64,000 nucleotides of DNA from Corynebacterium kroppenstedtii. GTDB lineage: Bacteria; Actinomycetota; Actinomycetes; Mycobacteriales; Mycobacteriaceae. Every line of letters begins with the position of its first letter. The first letter of the stretch is position 1. Below the pieces are notes generated by a model. It was not told where the DNA came from. It did no database searches and saw only the letters and a list, made by a program, of their open reading frames with translations. Location of the stretch: the NCBI RefSeq assembly GCF_016894245.1, contig NZ_CP069792.1, positions 2,046,001 to 2,110,000 of the forward strand. The letters run 5' to 3'. The position numbers were made by a program, and so were the translations under genes. Shown here piece after piece: positions 1 to 9,261 of the stretch.

Positions 1-350
1 TCGTCGGACGTTCCGGGTTGCGGCGTGGTGGGCATCGCGTCGAGAGCACGCTCAAACTCTTCGAGATTCTCATAGTCTGCAAGCTCAGTCTGCGAATTGC
101 CGTTGTCATCACTATCAGATTGGCTCGCGGTTGAGGAGGAATCATCCGTGAGCAACACGAGAATACGAGACGGATGCTCCTGTGAGGCTTCATTAGCCGC
201 TGTAATAAACGTTTCGTAATCGTCGTTAATTGACGCGACGATGATCAAAGTGAGCACACGGCCGGTCGTGACTTCGCCACCCGACTCACGGACGGTAACG
301 AGGCGTTTAGAGATGTCGCGGGTTGTTGTATTGGGGAGGTTAATGATCAT
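1..350 (-). CDS. opcA: Glucose-6-phosphate dehydrogenase assembly protein OpcA, N-terminal part
   Basis: The gene begins at an ATG at 350 and runs off the left edge, so only about 116 N-terminal residues are present. They start MIINLPNTTT and continue with a strand-rich stretch (VTVRESGGEVTTGRVLTLII), which matches the usual OpcA N-terminus. OpcA is needed for full activity of the G6P dehydrogenase encoded just upstream; zwf ends 60 nt before this start. An acidic Ser/Asp-rich segment (about residues 79-93) is visible before the edge. It is the last gene of the tkt-tal-zwf-opcA operon. Identity rests on context plus the N-terminal sequence, and is fairly secure. Confidence 0.85.
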   Translation of the reverse strand, partial: MIINLPNTTTRDISKRLVTVRESGGEVTTGRVLTLIIVASINDDYETFITAANEASQEHPSRILVLLTDDSSSTASQSDSDDNGNSQTELADYENLEEFERALDAMPTTPQPGTSD

Positions 351-410
351 GCGTCGGTTTTCTCATTCCCTGAAAATGTGCGTGTGATGTGAGGACGAGC
401 GGTGATAGTT

Positions 411-2114
411 TTACGGGCGCCGCCAGGTGCGTCCTGACCGCGAAAGCATACGATCAGCACTTTCAGGGCCCCACGTTCCAGCCGGATAATCGTCAGGACG
501 TCCTCGTTCAGCCCAATATTTGACGATGGGATCAAGGATCTTCCACGAGAGCTCCACCTCTTCATTGGTGGGGAAGAGGCTAGCTTCATCCAAGAGAGCA
601 TCCAGGATCAAACGCTCATAGGCTTCGGGGGATGCCTCAGTAAACGCTTCCGAGTAGGCGAAGTCCATGTTGACGTCACGAACTTCCATCGCGGAACCGG
701 GAACCTTCGAGCCGAAGCGCATCAGAACTCCCTCGTCGGGTTGCACACGAATAACAACCGCGTTGGGGCCAAGAGCAGTCGTCTCATCAGCGTCAAAAGG
801 AAGATAGGGCGCGTCTTTGAACACCAAAGCGATTTCCGTCACTCGTCGGCCCAATCGCTTGCCAGTCCGTAGATAAAATGGCACGCCCGCCCAGCGTCGA
901 GAATTAATCTCCAATGTGCAGGCCGCGTAGGTTTCAGTTTTCGAGTCTTCGGCAAAACCTTCTTCATCGCGAAGGCCACCGACGAATTCAGAGCCCTGCC
1001 ATCCTGCGGTGTACTGGCCCCGGGCTGTCGTTTTAGAGAACGGGGGAACGGCACTGGTGGCTCTCAGGACTTTAATCTTTTCAGTCTGCAGATCGCGGGG
1101 CGTGAAAGCCAGAGGCTCTTCCATGGCGATTAACGCAAGAAGCTGGATGAGGTGGTTCTGGATAACGTCTCGTGCAGCGCCGATGCCATCGTAATAACCA
1201 GCCCGTCCGCCTAGGCCAATGTCTTCTGCCATAGTGATCTGGACGTGGTCGATAAAGGATGCGCTCCACAGGGGCTCAAAGAGCTGATTCGCAAAGCGCA
1301 GCGCCATAATATTCTGAACTGTTTCCTTGCCCAGGTAATGGTCGATACGGAAGACTGAGCGTTCAGGGAAAACGCTGTTGACAATGCGGTTAAGCTCCCG
1401 AGCTGATTCCTCATCATGGCCAAAGGGTTTCTCAATAACCACGCGCCGCCAACCGCCGGCACTATCTTTTGCGAGGCCTGAGCGTTGAAGTTGGTGACAC
1501 ACGTTCGGGAAATAGGCAGGAGGAACAGAGAGATAAAAGGCCCAGTTCCCGGCCGTGCCACGGGTATGGTCGACCTCCGCCAGAGTCTCGGCCAACGCAT
1601 CGAAGCACTCATCTTGGTCAAATGTGCCTTTGACGAAGATCAACCCCTCGGCCAGGCGCTCCCATACCGATCGCCTGAAGGGAGTACGAGATCCCGCGCG
1701 AACGTCGTCATACACCTTTTTAATGAAATCTTCTTTGGTCCAGTCACGACGGCCATATCCCACCAGGGTGAATCCCGCAGGGAGCAGGCCGCGGTTGGCA
1801 AGGTCATATACCGCGGGGAGAAGTTTCTTTCGTGCTAGATCGCCCGTGACACCGAAAATAACGAGCCCACATGGTCCCGCGATCCTGGGCATCCTCTTAT
1901 CCCTGGGATCGCGGAGCGGATTAGCCCAGTCGTCGGGAAAAGCGCTATTGTCCAGCAGATTCTCATTAGACTCCACTGTTACCCGGTTGAGCTGTTCTTC
2001 GGCGGATGGCTCCTGATGAGCCGCAGCATGACCTTGGTTCACGTCGTTCTCGGTTTCTCCTTCTGGGGTGTAGGTCTGCCGGTGCGACGCGGCGGCCGCG
2101 TTGGGATTATTCAC
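411..2114 (-). CDS. zwf: Glucose-6-phosphate 1-dehydrogenase
   Basis: Oxidises glucose 6-phosphate to 6-phosphogluconolactone with NADP+, the entry of the oxidative pentose phosphate pathway in the cytosol. The Rossmann motif GVTGDLA lies near residues 88-94 and the substrate/catalytic motif RIDHYLGKE near 256-264. The call at GTG 2114 gives 567 residues, about 50 more than I recall for corynebacterial Zwf. The first ~60 residues are polar, Asn/Glu/Ala-rich and unlike the conserved core, which starts around WANPLRDPRDKR. No convincing Shine-Dalgarno precedes the GTG, so translation may start further in. It lies 109 nt downstream of tal and 60 nt upstream of opcA, in the same operon. Confidence 0.95.
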   Translation of the reverse strand: MNNPNAAAASHRQTYTPEGETENDVNQGHAAAHQEPSAEEQLNRVTVESNENLLDNSAFPDDWANPLRDPRDKRMPRIAGPCGLVIFGVTGDLARKKLLPAVYDLANRGLLPAGFTLVGYGRRDWTKEDFIKKVYDDVRAGSRTPFRRSVWERLAEGLIFVKGTFDQDECFDALAETLAEVDHTRGTAGNWAFYLSVPPAYFPNVCHQLQRSGLAKDSAGGWRRVVIEKPFGHDEESARELNRIVNSVFPERSVFRIDHYLGKETVQNIMALRFANQLFEPLWSASFIDHVQITMAEDIGLGGRAGYYDGIGAARDVIQNHLIQLLALIAMEEPLAFTPRDLQTEKIKVLRATSAVPPFSKTTARGQYTAGWQGSEFVGGLRDEEGFAEDSKTETYAACTLEINSRRWAGVPFYLRTGKRLGRRVTEIALVFKDAPYLPFDADETTALGPNAVVIRVQPDEGVLMRFGSKVPGSAMEVRDVNMDFAYSEAFTEASPEAYERLILDALLDEASLFPTNEEVELSWKILDPIVKYWAERGRPDDYPAGTWGPESADRMLSRSGRTWRRP

Positions 2115-2222
2115 GGTCGATTGTCCATGCCTTTCTCATCAGGTCCTTGGTTGACCCCGACTCGGCAGTGTCACCATGCTGGGGGAGCAACAGCTACTTC
2201 CGGTAAACAACTCGCTGAGTGG

Positions 2223-3458
2223 TTAGCTGGATAAGCGGGAATCAATATTGGCGATCAATTCATTCCAACTATCCACAAATTTAGCGACGCCGTCATCCTC
2301 AAGCACATTCACCACGTCAGCGAAATCAATGCCCAATGATTCGAGAGCGTCAAAGTATGCTCGGGCGTCATCTCCTGTGCCCGTGAGCGCATCTCCATGA
2401 ACGCCACCGTTGGACTGAAGAGCGTCCAGAGTCACCTCCGGCATGGTGTTGACGGTGCAAGCACCAGCAAGTTCGGTGACGTACAACGTGGGTGTGTAAT
2501 CAGGGTTCTTGACGCTGGTCGACGCCCATAGCGGTCGCTGCACGTTAGCTCCGGCACTTGCAAGTTTGTGCCAACGCTCAGCTTCTGAGGAAAGATCACC
2601 GTTATTGGCAGCAGCGCTGCTCTCAGCGTCCTCGTCCCCAAAAACCCGGCAGAACGCTTCATAAGCGAGCTGCGCGTTATGGATACCCGCCATTCCCTTG
2701 AGGGTCTCTACATCTCGGGATGCGGATGGGGCGATATCAGCAAGTTTATGGTCGACGGCACCATCAACCCGAGAGACGAAGAAACTAGCTACGGAATGAA
2801 TAGAGGATAGGTCCTTGCCCGACGAGTGGGCGCGTTCAAGACCATCGATGAAAGCCTTGATCACGTCTTTGTATCTCTCCACTGAGAAGATAAGGGTGAC
2901 ATTCACGCTAATTCCTGCGGCGATAGTATCCGTAATCGCTGGTAAAGCTTGTTTTGCCGCAGGAATCTTGATCATCACGTTGGGTTTGCCCACGCGATCC
3001 CACAACTCTTTAGCTTGTTCCACCGTTTTCTCAGGATCGTGCGCATAACGGGGGTCCACCTCGATGGATACCCGTCCGTCTTGGCCCTGCGATGCCTCAT
3101 AAACATCTTTGAAGGCTTCGCACGCGTCGCGGACGTCGTCAATAGCCATGTCAAAAACTGCTTCCGACGCCGAACGACCCTGCGAATTCAGCGTCGCTAA
3201 CTGGTCGTCGTATGCAGTCCCAACGGTCATGGCTTTTGAAAAGATCGCCGGGTTCGTCGTCACGCCGACGATTCCCGCGTCGGCAATGAGCTCGTTCAGG
3301 TTCGCAGATTTCAGACGATCACGAGAAAGATCATCGAGCCACACCGACGTGCCTGCGTCGGCTAGTTGACGGACATTCTCGTTGGCTGAGGAGGGGAGAT
3401 ACTCGGAGGGAAAACTCGAATCGCCTCCCTGCACGTGGGATGCGTTATCAGAGGTCAC
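2223..3458 (-). CDS. tal: Transaldolase
   Basis: Transfers a dihydroxyacetone unit between sugar phosphates in the non-oxidative pentose phosphate pathway. The Schiff-base lysine lies in PNVMIKIPA, and the family motifs TSVWLDDLSRDR, GVTTNPAIF, ISVNVTLIFSVERY, HSVASFFVSRVD and TLYVTELAG are present. The frame is open to a TTG at 3464, but GTG at 3458 is preferred because AAAGGA sits 7 nt upstream. The protein is then about 411 residues, longer than the ~360 typical of corynebacterial Tal. The extra length is a polar N-terminal segment and an insertion near DEDAESSAAANNGDLSSEAE. It is 48 nt downstream of tkt. Confidence 0.95.
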   Translation of the reverse strand: MTSDNASHVQGGDSSFPSEYLPSSANENVRQLADAGTSVWLDDLSRDRLKSANLNELIADAGIVGVTTNPAIFSKAMTVGTAYDDQLATLNSQGRSASEAVFDMAIDDVRDACEAFKDVYEASQGQDGRVSIEVDPRYAHDPEKTVEQAKELWDRVGKPNVMIKIPAAKQALPAITDTIAAGISVNVTLIFSVERYKDVIKAFIDGLERAHSSGKDLSSIHSVASFFVSRVDGAVDHKLADIAPSASRDVETLKGMAGIHNAQLAYEAFCRVFGDEDAESSAAANNGDLSSEAERWHKLASAGANVQRPLWASTSVKNPDYTPTLYVTELAGACTVNTMPEVTLDALQSNGGVHGDALTGTGDDARAYFDALESLGIDFADVVNVLEDDGVAKFVDSWNELIANIDSRLSS

Positions 3459-3505
3459 GATCAAATCCTTTCATCACGTAACGCGCAAATATGACGTAGA
3501 TGGTC

Positions 3506-5683
3506 TTAGTTCTCTACAACAGAGGTGGCAGCATCGACGACGGCGTCGACAGTAAAGCCGAACTTTTCAAAGAGCTCACTGGCAGCAGCTGATGCTCCGA
3601 AGTGTTCAAGGCTGACGGCTTTACCTTGCGAGCCGAGAAGCTGATACCACGGCATTGCGATGCCCGCCTCTACTGACACGCGGGCGGTGACGTCGTGAGG
3701 AAGGACTTCCGCCTGATATGACTTGTCTTGCTCCAAGAACCAATCCATACATGGAACGGACACAACACGCGTTGCTACACCGCGAGATTCCAAAACTTTG
3801 GCAGCCTCGACAGCGAGCTGGACTTCCGAACCCGAGGCCATCACGATGACCTGCGGGCGTTCCGCAGACTCACGAACCAGGACATAAGCACCACGGCGGA
3901 CACCGTCCCGAGCGAGTTCCTTGGTTCCCTTCAACACAGGTAAGTTCTGGCGGGACAATGCCAGCGCTTTGGGGCCCGCGGGCGAATCAATCGCTGCACT
4001 CCAGGCGGAGGCAGTCTCATTCGCGTCAGCAGGACGCACGACCGCAAGGCCGGGGATAGCGCGCAGGGCAGCAAGATGTTCCACAGGTTGATGGGTGGGG
4101 CCATCTTCACCCAGCCCGATCGAGTCGTGTGTCCACACGTAGTACACGTCGGTCTTCATCAACGCAGCCAAACGTACTGCAGGGCGCATGTAGTCGGAGA
4201 AGACCATGAAAGTGCCGCCATAGGGGCGCGTCGGCCCGTGGAGAGCAATTCCGTTGAGAATAGAACCCATCGCATGCTCACGAATACCGAAGTGAAGCAC
4301 CCGGCCATAGGGTTGTGCATTCCATGAATCAGTAGAGATGGTGGACGGGCCGAACGAATCCGCATCCTTGATAGTTGTGTTATTCGATCCGGCTAGGTCG
4401 GCAGAACCTCCCCACAGCTCCGGTAGGGTCGCACCCAGCGACTGAAGAGTGACCTCCGAGGCTTTCCTCGTCGCGATTCCGGAACCATCAGCCTCCCACT
4501 CGGGCAGATCAGCATCCCAGCCATCAGGAAGTTTCCGGGCATACAGACGATCCAATAGCGCTTTCCGATCCGGATTCTCCGTGGCCCACCGGTCAAAGTC
4601 TGCCGACCAGGCCTCATGAGCGCGGGCACCTCGCTCACGGAGTAACCGCGTATGAGAAAGAACGTCATCAGAGACTCCGAAAGTCTGATCAGGATCGAAA
4701 CCTAAGATGCGCTTAACGGCGGCAACTTCATCATCACCGAGTGCTGCTCCGTGAACAGCTCCGGAATTCATCTTGGTGGGGGACGGGTAACCGATAACGG
4801 TTCGAACGCGGATAAGCGTCGGACGATTGGTTTCGCGCTGGGCTAACGTGATCGCGGCTTCTAGCGCCTGAATATCTTCACCGGACTCGACATTGAGAAC
4901 CTGCCATCCATAGGCTTCATACCGGGCGCAGACGTCTTCATTAAACGCAATCGTCGTATCGTTTTCGATCGATATACGGTTGTCATCCCAAAAAGCGATG
5001 AGGTTGCCGAGTTTCTGCGTCCCTGCAAGTGATGACGCCTCGCTAGTCACGCCTTCTTCCAGGTCACCGTCGGAAGCAATCACATAAATGAAGTGGTCGA
5101 AGAGTGACTGTCCTGCCGGAGCATCAGGGTCAAAAAGCCCCCGCTCACGACGGGCGGCCATGGCCATACCGACGGATGAGGCCAAACCCTGCCCCAGAGG
5201 ACCGGTCGTAATTTCAACCCCTGCCGTATGCCCGTACTCCGGATGGCCGGGAGTCAATGAGCCCCAGGTACGGAGCTGCTTGAGGTCGTCGAGCTCTAGG
5301 CCAAATCCACCCAAGAAGAGCTGGGCGTAAATAGTCATCGAACTATGCCCGCAGGATAAGACGAATCGGTCGCGGCCTACCCAGTCGGGATCCGAGGGAT
5401 CATGGCGCATTGTTCGCTGGAACAAGGTGTAGGCCAGGGGAGCCAAGCTCATCGCAGTGCCGGGGTGACCGGATTTTGCCTTCTGAACAGCATCTGCAGC
5501 TAAGACGCGGACTGTGTCGACGGATCGCGAGTCGATCTCATCCCAGTCTTTTGGGAAAGCTGGTTCCACGGCTCTGCGGATATGGTCGGGAACGAGCTCC
5601 CGAGCTTCTGCATATCGCTTGATGACTGCCGAAGTCTTATCAATCACCTTCTGATCACCTTTCTGTGCGCGTGCCGTAGACAT
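3506..5683 (-). CDS. tkt: Transketolase
   Basis: Thiamine-diphosphate enzyme moving two-carbon units between sugar phosphates. Visible motifs are GHPGTAMSLAPLAYTLF near the N-terminus, the ThDP/Mg motif SDGDLEEG followed by FWDDNRISIEND, the substrate segment HDSIGLGEDGPTHQPVEHLAALR, and the C-terminal domain ending near SLEHFGASAA. Length (725) is normal with a short N-terminal extension. It is the first gene of the tkt-tal-zwf-opcA operon and is divergent from ctaB across 431 nt. The ATG at 5683 has only a weak ribosome-binding sequence. Confidence 0.96.
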   Translation of the reverse strand: MSTARAQKGDQKVIDKTSAVIKRYAEARELVPDHIRRAVEPAFPKDWDEIDSRSVDTVRVLAADAVQKAKSGHPGTAMSLAPLAYTLFQRTMRHDPSDPDWVGRDRFVLSCGHSSMTIYAQLFLGGFGLELDDLKQLRTWGSLTPGHPEYGHTAGVEITTGPLGQGLASSVGMAMAARRERGLFDPDAPAGQSLFDHFIYVIASDGDLEEGVTSEASSLAGTQKLGNLIAFWDDNRISIENDTTIAFNEDVCARYEAYGWQVLNVESGEDIQALEAAITLAQRETNRPTLIRVRTVIGYPSPTKMNSGAVHGAALGDDEVAAVKRILGFDPDQTFGVSDDVLSHTRLLRERGARAHEAWSADFDRWATENPDRKALLDRLYARKLPDGWDADLPEWEADGSGIATRKASEVTLQSLGATLPELWGGSADLAGSNNTTIKDADSFGPSTISTDSWNAQPYGRVLHFGIREHAMGSILNGIALHGPTRPYGGTFMVFSDYMRPAVRLAALMKTDVYYVWTHDSIGLGEDGPTHQPVEHLAALRAIPGLAVVRPADANETASAWSAAIDSPAGPKALALSRQNLPVLKGTKELARDGVRRGAYVLVRESAERPQVIVMASGSEVQLAVEAAKVLESRGVATRVVSVPCMDWFLEQDKSYQAEVLPHDVTARVSVEAGIAMPWYQLLGSQGKAVSLEHFGASAAASELFEKFGFTVDAVVDAATSVVEN

Positions 5684-6114
5684 GCTTACCGTCTATGTAG
5701 CGACCGCTAAGTTGGTTCCCGCTGAAGCAAAATTCCCGCGGAATAAAACTCCTCGGAGTAAACGAACACCAGTTTAGGCTGAAGTTTCATCGCGGTCTAC
5801 GAGGCTATTCAAAGGGTATCGGCACAGGCTCTCATGCCCGCCTCAGGCACCCTCTTCAGAGGGGCAGCATGGCCTGACGAAACGCGGCGCCTACGAGCCC
5901 CGTCGGGGTCGAGTGTTCACGATGGAATTTCCTCCTCGAGTAAAAATCCCGTGGCAAGTCAACGAATAACATCGTGATTGTTAGACTAGGGCGGTGACTG
6001 TCCTAAATATGGTCATAGCTACGACGCACAGATGCCCATCACCAGTGCCGAGACAAGCATGAACGATCAGTCAGCGATGAGGACTGTCAGCGGACATGGA
6101 GGAAAAAGAGGCAA
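5684..6114. promoter_or_regulatory. Divergent tkt/ctaB intergenic region
   Basis: A 431-nt gap holding promoters for both directions. On the plus strand a -10-like TAGACT lies at 5982-5987, which would give ctaB a leader of roughly 120 nt. Several short dyads occur: ATTCC-CGC-GGAAT near 5732-5744, ACTCC-TC-GGAGT at 5748-5759, CCCTCT-TC-AGAGGG at 5850-5863 and CCCC-GTC-GGGG near 5899-5909. I see no credible gene; the short open frames lack coding character. Confidence 0.45.
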
Positions 6115-7032
6115 GTGGAGAAGATAAAGGCGTATGTGGCGCTCACGAAGCCACGGGTAATTGAGCTTCTCCTGGTCGCAACGATTCCTGCCATGCTTCA
6201 GGCGGATCGCGGTACTATCCACCTCTGGCTCATCTTGTTAACGCTTGTCGGGGGATGGATGGGAGCTGCCGCTGCCAACTCTTTCAACATGATCGTCGAC
6301 AGTGACATCGACAAGGTTATGAAGAGGACCCAGAACCGTCCCTTGGTGGACGGCCGGCTGACTCTCACGGAAGCCAAGGTTTTTGCCTCATCGATGACTG
6401 TGCTGAGCTTTTTGTTCCTCACATTCTTGTGTCATTCGCTCTTAGCAGCAGTTTTCGTGATGCTGACCATCCTCTTTTATATTTTCGTCTACACGAAATG
6501 GCTCAAGCGCCGGACGTGGCAGAACGTGATTTGGGGCGGGGCAGCAGGATGCATGCCCGTCATTGTGGGCTGGGCCGTTATTGCTGATAACACGTCCAAT
6601 CATTCGGTGGCTGGATGGCTACAAGCCGTCGCGCTATTTATGATCATCTTCTTCTGGACACCGCCGCACACGTGGGCTCTAGGTATGCGATATGAAGAGG
6701 ATTATCGCGGCGCCGGGGTGCCCATGATGCCAGTAGTGAAAACACGAGCTCAGGTTGCGAAACAAATTCTTCTCTATACCTGGCTTACTGTCCTCACATC
6801 CCTCACCCTTATTTTCGCCTCCGGGTGGTTTTACACTCTCACCGCAATCGGGGCAGGGGCATGGTTCATTATCAGCGCCACTCGCCTTTACAAGCGAATC
6901 TCTACTGGTAAACCAGTGAAACCTATTAGGTTATTTATTTTATCGAATAACTACTTGTCGTTGTTGTTCGTTGGTCTCTCCATTGATGCGGTGATCAATT
7001 TACAATCGCTTCACGAAGTTCTTGGTTTTTAA
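6115..7032 (+). CDS. ctaB: Protoheme IX farnesyltransferase (heme O synthase)
   Basis: UbiA-family membrane prenyltransferase that attaches farnesyl to protoheme to make heme O, the precursor of heme A for the aa3 oxidase. The N-terminus [16 protein letters not shown] is diagnostic. The first Asp-rich motif region reads [20 protein letters not shown] and the second region carries [22 protein letters not shown]. About nine membrane segments are visible over 305 residues. The start is GTG 6115, with GGAGG about 12 nt upstream; an ATG at 6096 is out of frame. It is convergent with ctaA, which acts next in the pathway. Confidence 0.95.
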   Translation: MEKIKAYVALTKPRVIELLLVATIPAMLQADRGTIHLWLILLTLVGGWMGAAAANSFNMIVDSDIDKVMKRTQNRPLVDGRLTLTEAKVFASSMTVLSFLFLTFLCHSLLAAVFVMLTILFYIFVYTKWLKRRTWQNVIWGGAAGCMPVIVGWAVIADNTSNHSVAGWLQAVALFMIIFFWTPPHTWALGMRYEEDYRGAGVPMMPVVKTRAQVAKQILLYTWLTVLTSLTLIFASGWFYTLTAIGAGAWFIISATRLYKRISTGKPVKPIRLFILSNNYLSLLFVGLSIDAVINLQSLHEVLGF

Positions 7033-7106
7033 GATCTGATCACGAAACACAATGATCTATACGACAAATAGAATTCTCGTAGAGCCGTTCGTGTAGACAA
7101 AGCAAA

Positions 7107-7176
7107 GTCCGCCGGGACCCCCGATACACATAAACCAGTGACACCTCCGTGGGGAGGTGGGGATTCCTCGGCGGAC
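7107..7176. terminator. GC-rich nested hairpin between convergent ctaB and ctaA
   Basis: An outer stem GTCCGCCG (7107-7114) pairs with CGGCGGAC (7169-7176). Nested inside is a perfect 7-bp hairpin, CACCTCC (7142-7148), loop GTGG, GGAGGTG (7153-7159). A CCCC/GGGG pairing between the two is also possible. There is no T-run on either side, so it may be a non-canonical bidirectional terminator or a structured RNA rather than a standard intrinsic terminator. The rest of 7033-7234 holds nothing gene-like. Confidence 0.5.
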
Positions 7177-7234
7177 AAGAACATGATCGACGGAAGCCGC
7201 TAGAAAGCGCAGCAGGCTTCCTAAAATCTTTAAC

Positions 7235-8278
7235 CTAAATTCTTGGGGCTGCGCGTCGTTTGCCCTGTGCCCACAACACTGCTGTCACAGCACAGATCAC
7301 ACCAGAACCAATAACGTGAAGCGGAACAGTCCACCGGGGAACGCCCAGCCAGTATTGGACGATGCCAACCCCGGCTTGGAGAACAATCAAGACGACCAAC
7401 CATTGTGTCGTCTTCATGATCGCTCGGTCAGCTCGAACAGTGAGAAGCCCGAACAATAAACCTGCCACGAGGCCGAGGTACAGGTACATCGCGTGCGCAT
7501 GCAGGTGCGCCATCAGATCAAGCGGTATTTGGAGCCGTGAATCGGCGGGGACCTCCGAGTCGCCTGCGTGAGGGCCAGCACCCGTCACCATGGTTCCTGT
7601 GATCAGGGTGATCCCCATCGCGATGGACGACATGAGAGCCAGCCAGCGCAAAGGCTGCGGGTACATCACCTGGGCTTTACCGTCGTCGGGTTCGTCGATG
7701 CGAACCCACAGCAAGGCAGCAAGCCATACGAGCACCATCGAGGGTAAAAAGTGCAGGGCAACCATCCACCACGCCAGATCAAGGTGAACGGAGATACCGC
7801 CGATGACCGCCTGGGCTATCACGCCGATTCCTTGGATGAACGCCAAGACGATGATTTCTGAACGCCGTTTGGCACGTGACACCGCGAGAAACGCCAAAAT
7901 GACGAAAATGATCAAAACAAAGGTGAGCGTGCGATTTCCGAATTCTATGAGTTGGTGAACCCATGGGATTGATCCAGATTCTGGAACCAATGATCCCGGT
8001 TGACACTCGGGCCACGTAGGACAACCCAGGCCTGAAGCTGTTACACGAACAATCGAGCCCGTGAATGTGATGCCGATCTGGGCAATTAACAACGCCAACA
8101 CAAACAATCGCTGGCGGGCCGCAGTGCACACTGGGAAGCGGGTCAAACGGGCAAAAGAATAGCAGCCGCGCACGAATCCTCCCGGTGTAGATGGAGGAGT
8201 CGCCGCATCTTCACGGGAGTCGGGACCTAATTGTGTCGGTTCGTCACGCCGAGCATCATTAGTCTGAATTGCACTCAC
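7235..8278 (-). CDS. ctaA: Heme A synthase (COX15/CtaA family)
   Basis: Membrane enzyme that oxidises the C8 methyl of heme O to give heme A for cytochrome aa3 oxidase. The signature GSIVRVTASGLGCPTWPECQPGS follows the first membrane helix, and histidines likely to bind heme lie in HQLIEFGNRTLT, ALHFLPSMV and MAHLHAHAMYLYLGL. About eight membrane segments are present. The frame opens at 8326, but GTG 8278 (VSAIQTND) is preferred because a TAGGCT -10-like box ends 8 nt upstream and GGAGA is adjacent. The protein is then 347 residues. It lies downstream of the ABC pair and is convergent with ctaB. Confidence 0.93.
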   Translation of the reverse strand: MSAIQTNDARRDEPTQLGPDSREDAATPPSTPGGFVRGCYSFARLTRFPVCTAARQRLFVLALLIAQIGITFTGSIVRVTASGLGCPTWPECQPGSLVPESGSIPWVHQLIEFGNRTLTFVLIIFVILAFLAVSRAKRRSEIIVLAFIQGIGVIAQAVIGGISVHLDLAWWMVALHFLPSMVLVWLAALLWVRIDEPDDGKAQVMYPQPLRWLALMSSIAMGITLITGTMVTGAGPHAGDSEVPADSRLQIPLDLMAHLHAHAMYLYLGLVAGLLFGLLTVRADRAIMKTTQWLVVLIVLQAGVGIVQYWLGVPRWTVPLHVIGSGVICAVTAVLWAQGKRRAAPRI

Positions 8279-8403
8279 GATTCTCCAGCCTACAGCCCGC
8301 ACAGCGAACACCACGATCGCACACACGTGGGGTTATTCACGAAAATGCTTACGCGGAGTTGGAGGCCTCTGATGTCCCCGATCTCACCGACGACGGCGAC
8401 GCT

Positions 8404-9261
8404 CTACGCAGTGAAGCGAAACAGCTTGCTAGCAGCAAAACCGCCGAGAGCCGACCACATGAGCATGATCACGAGAGCAAAAACGTTGAAACTCCCGTGG
8501 AACGCGTCAATAAGTCCTTGAGTCAAGGCAACCGAGGGGAAGAGCATGAGCAGCGCATGAATACCTTCGCGAATTCCCGGCTCCATGGCGACGATTGCAG
8601 CAACACCCATGAGCCCGAACCACAGGAGGTTCCCCAGCGCCAAAACAACCTCAGAATGGAGGGTTCCGCCCAATAACAGCCCTAAGGCGGTGAAGGCGAC
8701 AGCTCCCACGATAAGGAAAACAATCCCCATTACGACGCCGAGGGGGGTCGTTGACCACCCCATAACCATAGCGATCGCACCGAGCACCAGGGTTTGAAGT
8801 AACACGACGACCACGACGGCGCACGCTTTACCTGCAATAATGGCCCACTTCGGGAGGGCCGAGGCTCCCATTCGCTTCAAGGCTCCGTATCGACGGTCGA
8901 AGACGACGGCAATCGCCTGACCCGTAAAGCCCGCAGACATCACCGCAACGGCTAAGACCATGGGGAACAGGCGCGCGATCGGATCCTCGAGGTCGAGGAA
9001 GGGCATCAATGTGAAGCCGATGAGCATCGCAATAGGGATGACCATCGAGAGAAGCTGCTGCTCACCATGACGCAAGAACAGGAGAGTCTCCATTCTCGCT
9101 TGAGCAGAAACAAGCTTCGTCGTCGACGCTCGTCGGGGCTGCGGTTCAAACGTCCCCGGCGCGAAACGCGAATCCTCGGCGGTCTCAGTGTCCTGAGAAG
9201 AGGCCTCAGTGGGGGCTTGGGGGTCAGTAGGAGACTGCGTGCCGTGATTGTCTGCCATCAT
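8404..9261 (-). CDS. ABC-2 type transporter permease
   Basis: Membrane subunit of a two-gene ABC exporter. A polar N-terminal tail of about 65 residues (TDPQAPTEASSQDTETAED) precedes six hydrophobic segments, beginning near LLSMVIPIAMLIGFTLMPF. The arrangement is that of ABC-2/DrrB-like permeases. Its start abuts the ATPase stop, so the two are translationally linked. The substrate cannot be told from sequence. The conserved position beside ctaA and mptB in corynebacteria argues for an envelope or cytochrome-related role, but that is inference. Confidence 0.88.
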   Translation of the reverse strand: MMADNHGTQSPTDPQAPTEASSQDTETAEDSRFAPGTFEPQPRRASTTKLVSAQARMETLLFLRHGEQQLLSMVIPIAMLIGFTLMPFLDLEDPIARLFPMVLAVAVMSAGFTGQAIAVVFDRRYGALKRMGASALPKWAIIAGKACAVVVVVLLQTLVLGAIAMVMGWSTTPLGVVMGIVFLIVGAVAFTALGLLLGGTLHSEVVLALGNLLWFGLMGVAAIVAMEPGIREGIHALLMLFPSVALTQGLIDAFHGSFNVFALVIMLMWSALGGFAASKLFRFTA

